A DNA stretch of 64,000 nt, taken from Streptomyces sp. WP-1 (GTDB lineage Bacteria; Actinomycetota; Actinomycetes; Streptomycetales; Streptomycetaceae). Every line of letters begins with the position of its first letter. The first letter of the stretch is position 1. This document shows positions 50,866 to 59,485 of the stretch, in pieces. Both the position numbers and the translations under genes were made by a program. Below the pieces are notes generated by a model that was not told the origin of the DNA, ran no database searches, and saw only the letters and a list, made by a program, of their open reading frames with translations. Location: positions 6,853,001-6,917,000 of the forward strand of contig NZ_CP123923.1 in assembly GCF_030450125.1 (NCBI RefSeq). Direction: 5' to 3'.

Positions 50866-51891
50866 GTGGTGCGGAGCGGCGGCAGGGTGTTCATCGGGTC
50901 GTTCACGGCGGCGGGCGGCCCGGGGCTGGTGACCGCCGAGGTCGCCGCGCAGGGCGGCGCCCTGACCCTCCTGGCCGCCGTCAACGACGTACCGGACCCC
51001 TCCTACCTCACGCTCTCCCCGGACGGCACCATGCTCTACGCGGTCAGCGAGACCGCCGAGGGCGCCGTGGCCGCCTACCGTGTCGACGGCGGCCGTCCGG
51101 AGCTCGCCGGACCGTCCGTGCCGGTGGACGGCAGCGGCCCCACCCATCTGAGCCTGTACGCCGGGCATGTGCTGACCGCCAACTACGGCTGCGGCAGCGT
51201 CACCGCCGTACCGCTGCGCCCGGACGGCACCCTCGCCGCGAAGCCCTCCGGCCGGCTCCAGCACACCGGTTCGGGGCCGCACGACCGCCGCCAGCGCGGC
51301 CCGCACGCCCACCAGGTGCAGCCCGACCCGAGCGGCCGCTGGGCGGTGAGCGTCGACCTCGGGACCGACTCGGTGCGGGTGTGCGCGCTGGAGGCCGGTG
51401 TCCCGGCGCTGCACCGCGAGTGCGCGCTGCGGCCCGGCTCCGGGCCCCGCCACCTGGCCTTCCACCCCGACGGCGAGCGCGCCTACGTCGTCAACGAACT
51501 CACCCCGACGGTGACCGTGTGCCGCTGGGACGCCTCGGCCGGCTCCCTGAAGCCGCTCACCGAGGTCCCCCTGCTGCCGGGCGCCCCGGCCGGTGACGCC
51601 TACCCCTCGGGGATCGCGGTGGCCCCCGACGGCCGCTTCGTGTGGACGGCGACCCGGGGCGAGGACGTCCTGTCGGTGCTCGCGGTCGAGGCGGACGGCC
51701 TCAGGCTGCTGGGCACGGTGCCCTGCGCCGGCCACTGGCCCCGCGCCCTGGCCGAGCACGACGGCTTCCTGTACGTGGCCAATGAGCGCTCCGGCGACGT
51801 CAGCTGGTTCGCCGTGGACGAGGCGACGGGCCTGCCGCGCTACGACGGCTCGGTGCAGGTCGCCGCGGCTTCGTGCGTCGTCTTCGGCTGA
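50866..51891 (+). CDS. Lactonase family protein (6-phosphogluconolactonase-like beta-propeller)
   Basis: A 341-residue seven-bladed beta-propeller of the YkgB/Pgl lactonase family. The blades repeat the pattern of DPSYLTLSPDGTMLYAVSE, GPTHLSLYAGHVLTANY, HQVQPDPSGRWAVSVDLG and RHLAFHPDGERAYVVNEL. Some members hydrolyse 6-phosphogluconolactone; others have unknown substrates. The GTG at 50866 follows GAGAGGGGA; GTG 50869 is equally possible. The dre-like site upstream suggests control by DasR and hence a link to amino-sugar metabolism. A strong hairpin follows the stop. Confidence 0.88.
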   Translation: MVRSGGRVFIGSFTAAGGPGLVTAEVAAQGGALTLLAAVNDVPDPSYLTLSPDGTMLYAVSETAEGAVAAYRVDGGRPELAGPSVPVDGSGPTHLSLYAGHVLTANYGCGSVTAVPLRPDGTLAAKPSGRLQHTGSGPHDRRQRGPHAHQVQPDPSGRWAVSVDLGTDSVRVCALEAGVPALHRECALRPGSGPRHLAFHPDGERAYVVNELTPTVTVCRWDASAGSLKPLTEVPLLPGAPAGDAYPSGIAVAPDGRFVWTATRGEDVLSVLAVEADGLRLLGTVPCAGHWPRALAEHDGFLYVANERSGDVSWFAVDEATGLPRYDGSVQVAAASCVVFG

Positions 51892-51923
51892 GCGGGGCAC
51901 GACACCTGGTCCCGGCGAGGCGA

Positions 51924-51952
51924 AGGGCCCGCCCCCGAGGGGAGCGGGCCCT
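51924..51952. terminator. Strong bidirectional terminator hairpin
   Basis: AGGGCCCGC (51924-51932) pairs with GCGGGCCCT (51944-51952), and the loop can add CCCC-GA-GGGG pairing. It lies between the convergent stops of the lactonase (51891) and CbiX-like (51975) genes. Confidence 0.8.
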
Positions 51953-51974
51953 GCCGGTGTGAATTTCCGTGCGG

Positions 51975-52901
51975 TCAGCGGACCGGGGTGCCCTGCGCCT
52001 GCTGCGGCGCGATACCCAGGGCCGTCGTGTACTTGGCGAGGGCCAGCTTGCCGATCGCCGGGTAGGCGCCCAGCGGCTCGGCCATCGAGCAGCCCGCCTC
52101 CTCGGCCGCGGCCGCGAGCAGCGACGCGTCGATCTCCGGGCCGACCAGGTACGGCGCGAGCGCCAGCTGCTGCGAACCGGAGGACCGCAGCTGCTCGGCG
52201 ACCGAGGAGATGGAACCCTCCTGGTCCAGGGCCGCCGCCATCACCGGCACGGCCAGGCGCGCGGCGAGCAGCATGCCGGTGATCCCGGCCGCCTGCACGG
52301 CCTCCTCACCGCCCACGGAGGCCAGCACGATGCCGTCGGCGGCCGTGGCCACGGTGAACAGCCGGGCGCGGTCGGCACGGGCCAGGCCCGCCTCGGACAG
52401 CCGTACGTGCAGCGCCTCGGCGAGCAGCGGGTGCGGGCCGAGGACATCGGTCAGCTCGGCCGCGACCCGGCTGTCGTTCACCGACTGGCGGATCTGCCGC
52501 AGCAGCGCGCTGTCCGGACCGGCCAGCAGCGGTACGACCACGGCGACCGGGCCGTCGGGCTCCCGCACGCCCTCGACGCCCGCGGCGACGGCCTGCTCGT
52601 AACGGGCCGTGCGCTCCTCGGCGGCGTGCGCGAGCACCGACCGCAGGGAGGGGAACTCGGCGTCGTCACCGTCCAGGTAGCCGATCCGGGCGTTCAGGCC
52701 GGGCAGCTCGGAACGGGCGATGCTCACGACCTCCTCGGCGAGGCCACGTGTGGCAGCGCTGGGCACACCGGGCACCGCGAGGACGAGCGCGGGCGCGCCC
52801 TCGGGAGCCACCAGCGGTTCGGGCCGGCGGTGCCGTCCGGGCTGGCGGGGTCGCGGCATTCGAACTGGGAGGCCGGACTCGGGTCCAGTGGAGGAGCTCA
52901 T
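51975..52901 (-). CDS. CbiX/sirohydrochlorin chelatase-like protein with altered active site
   Basis: A 308-residue cytoplasmic protein with two repeats of a chelatase-like fold. Segments resembling CbiX are ALVLAVPGVPSAATRGLAEEVVSIARSELPGLNARIGYLDGD, PVAVVVPLLAGPDSALLRQI, and LGPHPLLAEALHVRLSEAG. In active chelatases the first strand reads V-G-H-G with a metal-binding His; here it is AVPGVP, so that His is lost, although the later GPHPLL keeps its His. It may have another role. It lies 11 bp after the sugar-kinase-like gene, so is probably third in an ung operon. Confidence 0.65.
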   Translation of the reverse strand: MSSSTGPESGLPVRMPRPRQPGRHRRPEPLVAPEGAPALVLAVPGVPSAATRGLAEEVVSIARSELPGLNARIGYLDGDDAEFPSLRSVLAHAAEERTARYEQAVAAGVEGVREPDGPVAVVVPLLAGPDSALLRQIRQSVNDSRVAAELTDVLGPHPLLAEALHVRLSEAGLARADRARLFTVATAADGIVLASVGGEEAVQAAGITGMLLAARLAVPVMAAALDQEGSISSVAEQLRSSGSQQLALAPYLVGPEIDASLLAAAAEEAGCSMAEPLGAYPAIGKLALAKYTTALGIAPQQAQGTPVR

Positions 52902-52912
52902 GGCGCCGCATG

Positions 52913-53956
52913 TTACTGGTTTCCCGGATGGTCCTGTTCGGGGAGGGTACAGGTGAGCGGTATCCGTCCGGTTTTGTCTGCTCGCTTCCGGGTGGCGGCT
53001 GTGACGTGCAGCATCGTCGGTTCACCCGGCAGCGTGAGCCGTCCGGCCGCCAGCTCGGCGGCGATCCGCACCGCGCCGTGCAACGGGTCACCCTCGGGCG
53101 GCACCTGGCGGGCATGCGGCAGCCGCCGCGCCAACTCCTCGCGCAGCGGCACGAGCAGGTGGTCGCCCATCTTCGACAGGCCGCCCGTGAGCGCCACTTC
53201 GGGAGCCCCGTCCGCCGGGCACACGGCCGCGGCGGAATCGGCCATGTGCCGCGCCGCCGCACGCAGGATGCCCGCGGCGACCGGATCGTCCGCGGCCTGA
53301 CCGGCCACTTGGGGCGCGAACGAGGCGAGTACGGCGGCCCGGTCGGTCCTCGGATAGAGCCGGGCGGGCAGTCCGCGCACCGGCCCGAACTGCTCCTCCG
53401 CGCACCTCAGCAGCGCGGCCGAGCCGCCCTCACGGCCGTCGTGGGCCCGCAGCGCCGCCTCCAGACCGGCCCGGCCGATCCACGCGCCGCCGCCGCAGTC
53501 GCCCAGCAGATGCCCCCAGCCGTCGGCCCGCCGCCAGCCGGTGAGGTCGGTGCCGATCGCGATCAGCCCGGTGCCCGCGGCGAGCACCGCGCCCGGCCGG
53601 GAACCGAGGGCCCCGGCATACGCGGTGACGGCGTCGGCGGCGAGCGCGACCCGTCGTACTCCCAGCTCATGGGCGAGGGCGTCCGGCAGTTCGGCGCGCA
53701 GGGCGTCGCCCAGGGTGGCGAACCCGGCGGCGCCGACGACGGCCGTACCCAGCTCGGCCACCCCCGCCTCGGCCGTCAACTCCCTGGCCAGCGGGGTGAG
53801 CTGAGACATCAGATGGGCCGGGTCGATGCCGCGCGCGCCGGTGCGGACCGGCTCCCGGGTCTCCCGCTGTGCCGAGGGCGCCCGCCCCGGCACGCCGACG
53901 GCGACCCGGAGGCCGGAGCCGCCGGAGTCCACGGCGAGATACCCGGCGACGGTCAC
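52913..53956 (-). CDS. BadF/BadG-type ATPase, probable N-acetylglucosamine kinase
   Basis: A 347-residue protein of the actin-like ATPase superfamily, BadF/BadG/BcrA/BcrD group, which includes eukaryotic-type N-acetylglucosamine kinases. Phosphate 1 motif is [15 protein letters not shown], phosphate 2 region [16 protein letters not shown], and the adenosine strand [11 protein letters not shown]. The segment [25 protein letters not shown] (as [17 protein letters not shown]) is typical of the kinase subgroup. The GTG overlaps the ung stop by 4 bp (GTGA), indicating translational coupling. An amino-sugar substrate is a family inference, in keeping with the nearby dre-like site. Confidence 0.8.
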   Translation of the reverse strand: MTVAGYLAVDSGGSGLRVAVGVPGRAPSAQRETREPVRTGARGIDPAHLMSQLTPLARELTAEAGVAELGTAVVGAAGFATLGDALRAELPDALAHELGVRRVALAADAVTAYAGALGSRPGAVLAAGTGLIAIGTDLTGWRRADGWGHLLGDCGGGAWIGRAGLEAALRAHDGREGGSAALLRCAEEQFGPVRGLPARLYPRTDRAAVLASFAPQVAGQAADDPVAAGILRAAARHMADSAAAVCPADGAPEVALTGGLSKMGDHLLVPLREELARRLPHARQVPPEGDPLHGAVRIAAELAAGRLTLPGEPTMLHVTAATRKRADKTGRIPLTCTLPEQDHPGNQ

Positions 53957-54690
53957 GGCAGGCGCCAGTCCACGGGCTGCCCGCCCTGCTGGACCAGCAG
54001 GTCGTTGGCCCGGCTGAAGGGGCGCGAGCCGAAGAACCCGCGGTCGGCCGACATCGGCGACGGGTGCGAGGACTCCACCGCCGGCAGATTCCCCAGCAGT
54101 GGACGCAGATTGCGCGCGTCACGGCCCCACAGGATCGACACCAGGGGCTTGCCGCGGGCCGCGAGCGCCCGGATCGCCTGCTCGGTGACCTCTTCCCAGC
54201 CCTTGCCCCGGTGGGCGGCCGGGCTGCGCGGCGCGGTGGTGAGCGCCCTGTTGAGCAGCAGGACGCCCTGCTGGGTCCAGGGGGTGAGGTCGCCGTTGGA
54301 CGGCTGGGGCAGCCCCAGGTCGTTGTTCAGCTCGCGGTAGATGTTGATCAGGCTCGGCGGCAGCGGCCGTACCTCGGGAGCGACCGAGAACGACAGGCCC
54401 ACCGCGTGCCCCGGGGTGGGATACGGGTCCTGACCGACGATCAGGACCCTGACCTCGTCGAAGGGTTGCTGGAACGCCCGCAGGACGTTGTTTCCGGCCG
54501 GGAGGTAGGTGCGTCCCGCGGCGATCTCCGCGCGCAGGAAGTCGCCCATCTGGGCGATCCGTCCGGCCACGGGTTCCAGGGCCTTCGCCCAGCCCGGTTC
54601 GACGATTTCATGCAAGGGTCGTGGTGCCACGGGCGTCACCCTACTGCCGTACGGCGGCCGGCGATCAATCGCCGGCAGTACCTCGGTCAT
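53953..54690 (-). CDS. ung: Uracil-DNA glycosylase
   Basis: Excises uracil from DNA as the first step of base-excision repair. The 245 residues carry the family 1 motifs [16 protein letters not shown] (catalytic Asp88) and the leucine-loop [11 protein letters not shown], plus the uracil-binding [11 protein letters not shown] strand. The ATG at 54690 has a strong GGAGGAG site 7 nt upstream, so I prefer it over an internal GTG at 54630 that other family members would suggest. First gene of a short operon with the kinase-like gene. Confidence 0.97.
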   Translation of the reverse strand: MTEVLPAIDRRPPYGSRVTPVAPRPLHEIVEPGWAKALEPVAGRIAQMGDFLRAEIAAGRTYLPAGNNVLRAFQQPFDEVRVLIVGQDPYPTPGHAVGLSFSVAPEVRPLPPSLINIYRELNNDLGLPQPSNGDLTPWTQQGVLLLNRALTTAPRSPAAHRGKGWEEVTEQAIRALAARGKPLVSILWGRDARNLRPLLGNLPAVESSHPSPMSADRGFFGSRPFSRANDLLVQQGGQPVDWRLP

Positions 54691-54968
54691 GCCGATCTCC
54701 TCCGGGGCGCCGTTGCCCAGGGTCGCGTCAGATGTCGGCCAGTCTGCACCCCACCACTGACAGTCCCCCTGGAGCGGCCGTCGCCCCAGCTCAGCGGGGG
54801 TGAGATCGGATTCCGGCGAGGAGCCGCGAGGTCCGTTCCCCGATGCGCCTGCGCGAGGCGGGCCGCGCGTGCGAACGTCGAGGACGGCTTGTCATGAGCA
54901 ACGGAACGATTCCTCCCCGAAGGAGGGCGGTCCGGCCGGTCTTTGCGGTCGCGAGGAGGATGCCCTTG

Positions 54969-55550
54969 ATGGCGTTCCGGAGTCCCAGGGTGTGGCTGTG
55001 GCGGTGGCGGCGCAATCCGCTCAGGCGCCGGGCGGACGTGGTGGAGGGCTGGGTGGTGCTCGGCGTCGGGCTGCTGACCGTGCTCGCCGGGGTGCTGGCC
55101 GGGCTCATGGTGGCGCGGTCGGTGGCGCAGGGACTCGCCCGTGAACGCGCCGACTGGCGCCCCGCCGTCGCCCATGTCGTCGCCGAGATCCCGGACGCGC
55201 CCGCCGGGCGCCGGCACGTGTCCCACAACCCCCGGGGCTGGGCCGAGGTGCGCTGGACGGTGGCCGACGGCTCCGTGCACACCGGCCGGGTCCGTGCGGC
55301 CGCCGGCAGCGGGATCGGCACCAGGGTCACCGTCTGGACCGATTCCCGCGGCCACCTCGTCGGCAGCCCCGTCGCCCCCGGCCAGGCCGCCTTCCGGGCC
55401 GACCTCGTCGGAACCCTGGCGGGACTCGGCGCCGCGCTCGTCCCCTTCACCGGCGGGTGCCTGCTGCGCGCCCGGCTGGAGCGCCGCCGGATGACCGCCT
55501 GGGACACGGAATGGGCCCGGCTGGGACCGCGCTGGGGACGCACGGTCTGA
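54969..55550 (+). CDS. Rv1733c-family membrane protein
   Basis: A 193-residue protein with two membrane spans (about 30-55 and 138-158) enclosing an extracytoplasmic loop, the topology of mycobacterial Rv1733c and its many Streptomyces paralogues. The opening RSPRVWLWRWRRNPLRRRADVVEGWVVLG is diagnostic. The loop contains a beta-rich GWAEVRWTVADGSVHTGRV. The ATG at 54969 has GGAGG nine nt upstream; starts at 54894 and 54960 are less likely. Function unknown. Confidence 0.85.
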   Translation: MAFRSPRVWLWRWRRNPLRRRADVVEGWVVLGVGLLTVLAGVLAGLMVARSVAQGLARERADWRPAVAHVVAEIPDAPAGRRHVSHNPRGWAEVRWTVADGSVHTGRVRAAAGSGIGTRVTVWTDSRGHLVGSPVAPGQAAFRADLVGTLAGLGAALVPFTGGCLLRARLERRRMTAWDTEWARLGPRWGRTV

Positions 55551-55560
55551 GCGGCCGCCC

Positions 55561-55633
55561 CCCGCCGAAACGCCGACCTCGGGACCCGTACGGGTCCGGT
55601 CGGAGGTGGCCGGGCCCGTGTCGGTTCGGCGGG
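55561..55633. terminator. Large nested hairpin between convergent genes
   Basis: CCCGCCGAA (55561-55569) pairs with TTCGGCGGG (55625-55633), continued by CCGAC/GTCGG after a 3-nt bulge; the centre contains the perfect palindrome ACCCGTACGGGT (55584-55595). It fills the gap between the Rv1733c-type stop (55550) and the AidB-like stop (55635). Confidence 0.75.
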
Positions 55634-55634
55634 T

Positions 55635-57305
55635 TCAGTCGTGGTCGGGCAGGGAGCGTTCCAGGATCGCGGCCAGGTCCGTTCCGGGGGGCAGGGTGCC
55701 GAAGGATTGGCCCCAGTCGCCGGCCAGGCGGGTCGCGCAGAAGGCGTCCGCGACCGGCTGGGGGGCGTGGCGGACCAGGAGGGATGCCTGGAGGGCGAGC
55801 GCCATGCGTTCGACCAGGCGGCGGGCGCTCAGCTGGTCGGCCCGGGGCAGCTCGGCCTTGAGGGCGGCGACGGCGGAGTCCAGGCGGGCGTCCGCGCCCC
55901 GGGCGAGGGCCAGCTCGGTGAACAGGGCGTCGGCGGCGCCCGGTTCGCGGCCGAGGGCGCGCAGCACGTCCAGCGCGTTGACGTTGCCCGACCCCTCCCA
56001 GATGGACAGCAGCGGGGCCTCCCGGTAGTGCCGGGGCATACCGGACTCCTCCACGTACCCGTTGCCGCCCAGGCACTCCAGGGCCTCGGCGGTGAACGCG
56101 GGCCCCCGCTTGGTGACCCAGTACTTGCCGACGGCCGTGGCGATCCGCCGGAAGGCGCGCTCCCCGGCGTCCCCGCGCACCGCGCGGTCCGCGGCCCCGG
56201 CCAGCCGCAGCGTGAGGGTGGTCGCCGCCTCCGACTCCAGCGCGAGGTCCGCCAGCACATTGCGCATCAGCGGCTGTTCGAGCAGCCGGGCCCCGAACGC
56301 GCTCCGGTGACGGGCGTGATGACCGGCCTCGACCAGCGTCTTGCGCATCAGCGTCGCCGAGCCCATCACGCAGTCCAGGCGCGTGCAGTTGACCATCTCG
56401 ATGATGGTCTTCACACCCCGTCCCTCGGGCCCCACCAGCCATGCGACGGTCCGGTCGAACTCCGGCTCCGAGGACGCGTTGGAGCGGTTGCCCAGCTTGT
56501 CCTTCAGGCGCTGGATGCGGAACGCGTTGCGGCTGCCGTCCGGCAGTATGCGCGGCACCAGGAAGCAGGACAGGCCGCCGGGAGCCTGCGCCAGGACGAG
56601 GAAGACGTCGGACATGGGCGCCGACGTGAACCACTTGTGCCCGCGCAGCGTGTACACGCCGGGCTCGCCGGTGGGCGTGGCCGCCGTGGTGTTCGTCCGC
56701 ACGTCCGAGCCGCCCTGCTTCTCGGTCATGCCCATCCCGGCGATCAGCCCGGGCTTCTCGGCCGGCACCCGCAGCCCGGGCTCGTACTCCCGGCTGGTCA
56801 GCAACGGCTCGTACACCTTGGCCAGTTCGGGCTGCGCGCGCAGGGCGGGTACGGCGGCGTACGTCATCGACGTCGGACAGCCGTGCCCCGCCTCGGTGTG
56901 CCCCCACACCAACCCGCCCGCGGTACGGGCCACATGGGCGCCGGGCCGCTCGTCCGCCCAGGCCGAACCGGCGAGGCCGGCCCCGACCGCGGCCCGCATC
57001 AGATGGTGCCAACTGGGGTGGAAGTCCACCTCGTCGACGCGGTTGCCGTAGCGGTCGTGGGTGCGCAGCACCGGCTCGTGCAGGTTCGCCAGCTCGCCCC
57101 ACTCCTGGGCCTCCGCGCTGCCGGCGCGGGCGCCGAGCCGGCGGATCTCCGCCTCGGCCCACTCGGCGCCCTCGCGGCGCAGGCCCTCCAGGAGGGCGGT
57201 GTCCTCGGAGGCGTCGTAGGGGGCGAGGGGCGGGGGCTGGTTGGTGACGTCGTGGGTCGCGACCGGCGGCTGCGTCTCTGTCTGCGTGGAGGCCATACGC
57301 GTCAT
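55635..57305 (-). CDS. AidB-like acyl-CoA dehydrogenase
   Basis: A 556-residue flavoprotein of the acyl-CoA dehydrogenase superfamily. GMGMTEKQGGSDVRTNTT is the AidB/ACAD11-type hallmark, followed by GHKWFTSAPMSD, the FAD region RSAFGARLLEQPLMRN and ECLGGNGYVEESGMPRHYREAPLLSIWEGSGNV near the C-terminus. E. coli AidB is induced by alkylation and binds DNA, but most homologues are simply acyl-CoA dehydrogenases. Start ATG 57305 with AGGGAAAG upstream; ATG 57296 also possible. Divergent from a PaaX regulator, with a palindrome between. Confidence 0.93.
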   Translation of the reverse strand: MTRMASTQTETQPPVATHDVTNQPPPLAPYDASEDTALLEGLRREGAEWAEAEIRRLGARAGSAEAQEWGELANLHEPVLRTHDRYGNRVDEVDFHPSWHHLMRAAVGAGLAGSAWADERPGAHVARTAGGLVWGHTEAGHGCPTSMTYAAVPALRAQPELAKVYEPLLTSREYEPGLRVPAEKPGLIAGMGMTEKQGGSDVRTNTTAATPTGEPGVYTLRGHKWFTSAPMSDVFLVLAQAPGGLSCFLVPRILPDGSRNAFRIQRLKDKLGNRSNASSEPEFDRTVAWLVGPEGRGVKTIIEMVNCTRLDCVMGSATLMRKTLVEAGHHARHRSAFGARLLEQPLMRNVLADLALESEAATTLTLRLAGAADRAVRGDAGERAFRRIATAVGKYWVTKRGPAFTAEALECLGGNGYVEESGMPRHYREAPLLSIWEGSGNVNALDVLRALGREPGAADALFTELALARGADARLDSAVAALKAELPRADQLSARRLVERMALALQASLLVRHAPQPVADAFCATRLAGDWGQSFGTLPPGTDLAAILERSLPDHD

Positions 57306-57369
57306 GTTGCGCTTTCCCTGCGGCTGTCGCAATAGTGCAACAAGGGGGCGCGCGTGAGGACCAGGGGGC

Positions 57370-57386
57370 GCACGTAAAGTACGTGC
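57370..57386. promoter_or_regulatory. GCACGTA-AAG-TACGTGC palindrome, candidate PaaX operator
   Basis: A perfect 7-bp inverted repeat with a 3-nt centre ends two bases before the paaX start codon (57389) and 65 bp from the dehydrogenase start. It occupies the normal ribosome-binding-site position, where no Shine-Dalgarno is visible, so the transcript may be leaderless and the palindrome autoregulatory. Confidence 0.6.
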
Positions 57387-57388
57387 CC

Positions 57389-58150
57389 ATGCGCGTGAAC
57401 GTGTCGGCCGGGCCTGCGGCGGCCGGTCTGCGGCCCCTGTCCGCCCGGTCGGTCGTGCTGAGCATGCTCCTGGCCGTCCATCCGCCCGAGCTGCCGGTGA
57501 AGGACCTCGTACGGCTGGTCGAGCCTTTCGGCATCGGCGGCTCCACGCTGCGGGCCGCGCTGAGCCGGATGGTGGCCGCGGGCGACCTGTGGCGCGCGGA
57601 CGGGGTCCACGGGCTCAGCGAGCGGCTGCTGGCCAGGCAGCGCCGCCAGGACGACGCGGTCCACCCCCGCACCCGGGCGTGGGACGGCGACTGGGAGATG
57701 GTGGTCGTCACGGCGACGGGGCGCGGCGCGGCCGAACGCGCCGAGCTGCGCGCCCGGTTGACCGCGCTGCGGCTGGCCGAGCTGCGCGAGGGCGTGTGGC
57801 TGCGCCCGGCCAACCTCGACCGGCCGCTGCCGGACGGACTCCGCCAGGTGGCGGCGACGTACACCGCCCGCCCGGACGAGCCCGCGCACGACCTCGTCGC
57901 GCGCCTGTGGCCCCTGACCGCCTGGGCGAGCACCGCCCACACCCTGCTCAGGTCCGCATCCGACGCCCCCCGCCCCGCCGACCGGCTGACCGCCTTCGCC
58001 GCGATCGTCCGCCACCTCCTCGGCGACCCCGTCCTCCCCCCGGCCCTCCTCCCCCCGGCCTGGCCGGGGCCTGAACTGCGCTCGGCGTACGCCGGGTACC
58101 AGCGGGAGGTGGGGGCGTCGGTCGGGGTGGAGGGGAGCGTGAAGGGGTGA
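57389..58150 (+). CDS. PaaX-family transcriptional regulator
   Basis: A 253-residue PaaX-type regulator (phenylacetyl-CoA-responsive in E. coli). The N-terminal winged helix includes SARSVVLSMLLAVHPPELPVKDLVRLVEPFGIGGSTLRAALSRMVAAGDLWR, followed by the family's central domain beginning TRAWDGDWEMVVVTATGRG and LREGVWLRPANLDRPLP. The ligand need not be phenylacetyl-CoA. It diverges from the AidB-like gene and probably represses it and itself. Confidence 0.93.
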   Translation: MRVNVSAGPAAAGLRPLSARSVVLSMLLAVHPPELPVKDLVRLVEPFGIGGSTLRAALSRMVAAGDLWRADGVHGLSERLLARQRRQDDAVHPRTRAWDGDWEMVVVTATGRGAAERAELRARLTALRLAELREGVWLRPANLDRPLPDGLRQVAATYTARPDEPAHDLVARLWPLTAWASTAHTLLRSASDAPRPADRLTAFAAIVRHLLGDPVLPPALLPPAWPGPELRSAYAGYQREVGASVGVEGSVKG

Positions 58151-58959
58151 GGGGGTGCTGACGGGGAGCGGGCTTTCGTCGGGTGGTAGTACGGCACGGC
58201 ACGGGGCGGTACGAGGGGGCGCTCGCGTGTCGGCGCTGGCCGGGCGTGTCTGGCGCGGGGCCGGGAGCGCGGGGGAGTCGTGGTCGGGCGCTGGCAGCGG
58301 GGTGAGACGGGCTGCCGAGCGGCCAGGGACTGGCGTGGCCGCCAGCGCCGAGTGGGGCACCGTCGGCGCGGCAACACGGCCCGCCGATGGTGCTCGCGAG
58401 GGATCCCGGTCGGCCATGACGGCACGGCCCGTAGGGGCTCCGGTCCTTCGCCGCCGGGATCGGTAGCAGTCGTAGGAAATCGCGCCGTCGACGCGGAGTA
58501 CGGCACCGGGCGGGGAGCCGCGTCCGCCGCTGCCGACCATGACACCAGCCGCCGACTCCGTGCCCCTCTGTCGACCGTGGCACCACCTGACCGGGGCCCT
58601 ACGCCCTCCATCGATCACGACGCCACCGCCACCGCCACCGACCGCGCGATGCCTGCCACCCCCCACCGCCGAGCCCGGCATCACCCGCCACGCCCTTCTG
58701 CCCCGCCGCGCCCCCCAGCCCAAGAACTCCGCCCCCCACCCCATGCGGAGCAACCCCCCGCACCCTCCCTCCTCCGGTCCTCCAGGCACCCCGGCCACGA
58801 CAGCCCAACGCCCCCGGTGACCGACCCACCCCCCGGCCCCTCTCCCAGCAGGTGGCGCGCCCGGCGCGCAGGGCGTTCCCTGGGAGACAGGAGGATGACC
58901 GGCACGGTCGCGGGGACTCGGTGGGGCAAATCGGACGACGATCTCACCCGAGGAGAGTC
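58151..58959. other. 809-bp stretch without a supportable gene
   Basis: Between paaX and the His-rich protein gene I find only open frames with no recognisable protein pattern and no good start. Visible structure is a degenerate 30-bp direct repeat (58518-58547 and 58556-58585), a C-rich tract at about 58690-58850 with G-quadruplex potential on the other strand, and a nested inverted repeat (58841-58887). Some of it may be leader or promoter for the downstream operon. Confidence 0.4.
58841..58887. promoter_or_regulatory. Nested inverted repeat in leader of P-type ATPase operon
   Basis: TCTCCCAG (58841-58848) pairs perfectly with CTGGGAGA (58880-58887). Between them GCGCGC-CCG-GCGCGC (58855-58869) forms an inner hairpin. 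It lies 72 bp before the His-rich protein start. Could be an operator or an attenuator; unknown. Confidence 0.45.
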
Positions 58960-59475
58960 ATGGCTGAACAGAACGCGTCGTCGGTCCTCATGGCGCCCCT
59001 GCGCGGTGCCGCCTCGGTGCTGCGCAAGGTGCCGGGTGCCGCGGCGGTGGGTCGCGCCGCTGAGGAGACCCTGGACAAGGTGGGCGCCGTCTCCCCGCGC
59101 GGGCGGCGCATCGCGGTGTACGCCGGAGCGGGCGTGCTCGGCGCGGCGGGCGTCGTGGAGTGGCCCGTGGCGCTGACCGGCGCGGCGGTGGCCTGGCTCA
59201 CCCAGCCCCGGCCCGGCCGGCACGGCGACGGGACCGGCGAGGATCAAGCTGAGGCTCCGCACGATCTCGGTACCGCCGCGCTCCGGTCCGGCGCGGACCC
59301 GCACGCGCACGGCCCCCAGGAGCAGCCCCACCGGCACCACGGCGAGGGCGGACACGGACACGGCCACCGAACCGGACCCGGGCCCGTCCCCGCCGAAGGC
59401 GCCCAGGACACCACCCCGAAGACGGTGACCGGCCCCCTCGGCCCCACCGCGCGCCCCGACCGCACCACCCGCTGA
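58960..59475 (+). CDS. Small membrane protein with His-rich tail
   Basis: A 171-residue protein. Residues 1-50 are amphipathic and Ala-rich, a hydrophobic segment runs through about 50-83 (IAVYAGAGVLGAAGVVEWPVALTGAAVAWL in two halves), and the tail from about 95 is hydrophilic with dense histidines (DPHAHGPQEQPHRHHGEGGHGHGH), a likely metal-binding region. GGAGAG precedes the ATG. The stop is 10 bp before the P-type ATPase start, so the two are an operon and this protein may bind, deliver or sense the transported metal. Family not recognised. Confidence 0.78.
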   Translation: MAEQNASSVLMAPLRGAASVLRKVPGAAAVGRAAEETLDKVGAVSPRGRRIAVYAGAGVLGAAGVVEWPVALTGAAVAWLTQPRPGRHGDGTGEDQAEAPHDLGTAALRSGADPHAHGPQEQPHRHHGEGGHGHGHRTGPGPVPAEGAQDTTPKTVTGPLGPTARPDRTTR

Positions 59476-59485
59476 GGAGAGCCCC

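Noticed and set aside
58155..58820. Small genes in the 809-bp gap
   Set aside because: Candidate frames (58155-58466, 58539-58820) have low-complexity Arg/Pro or Gly/Ser translations and no convincing ribosome binding sites.
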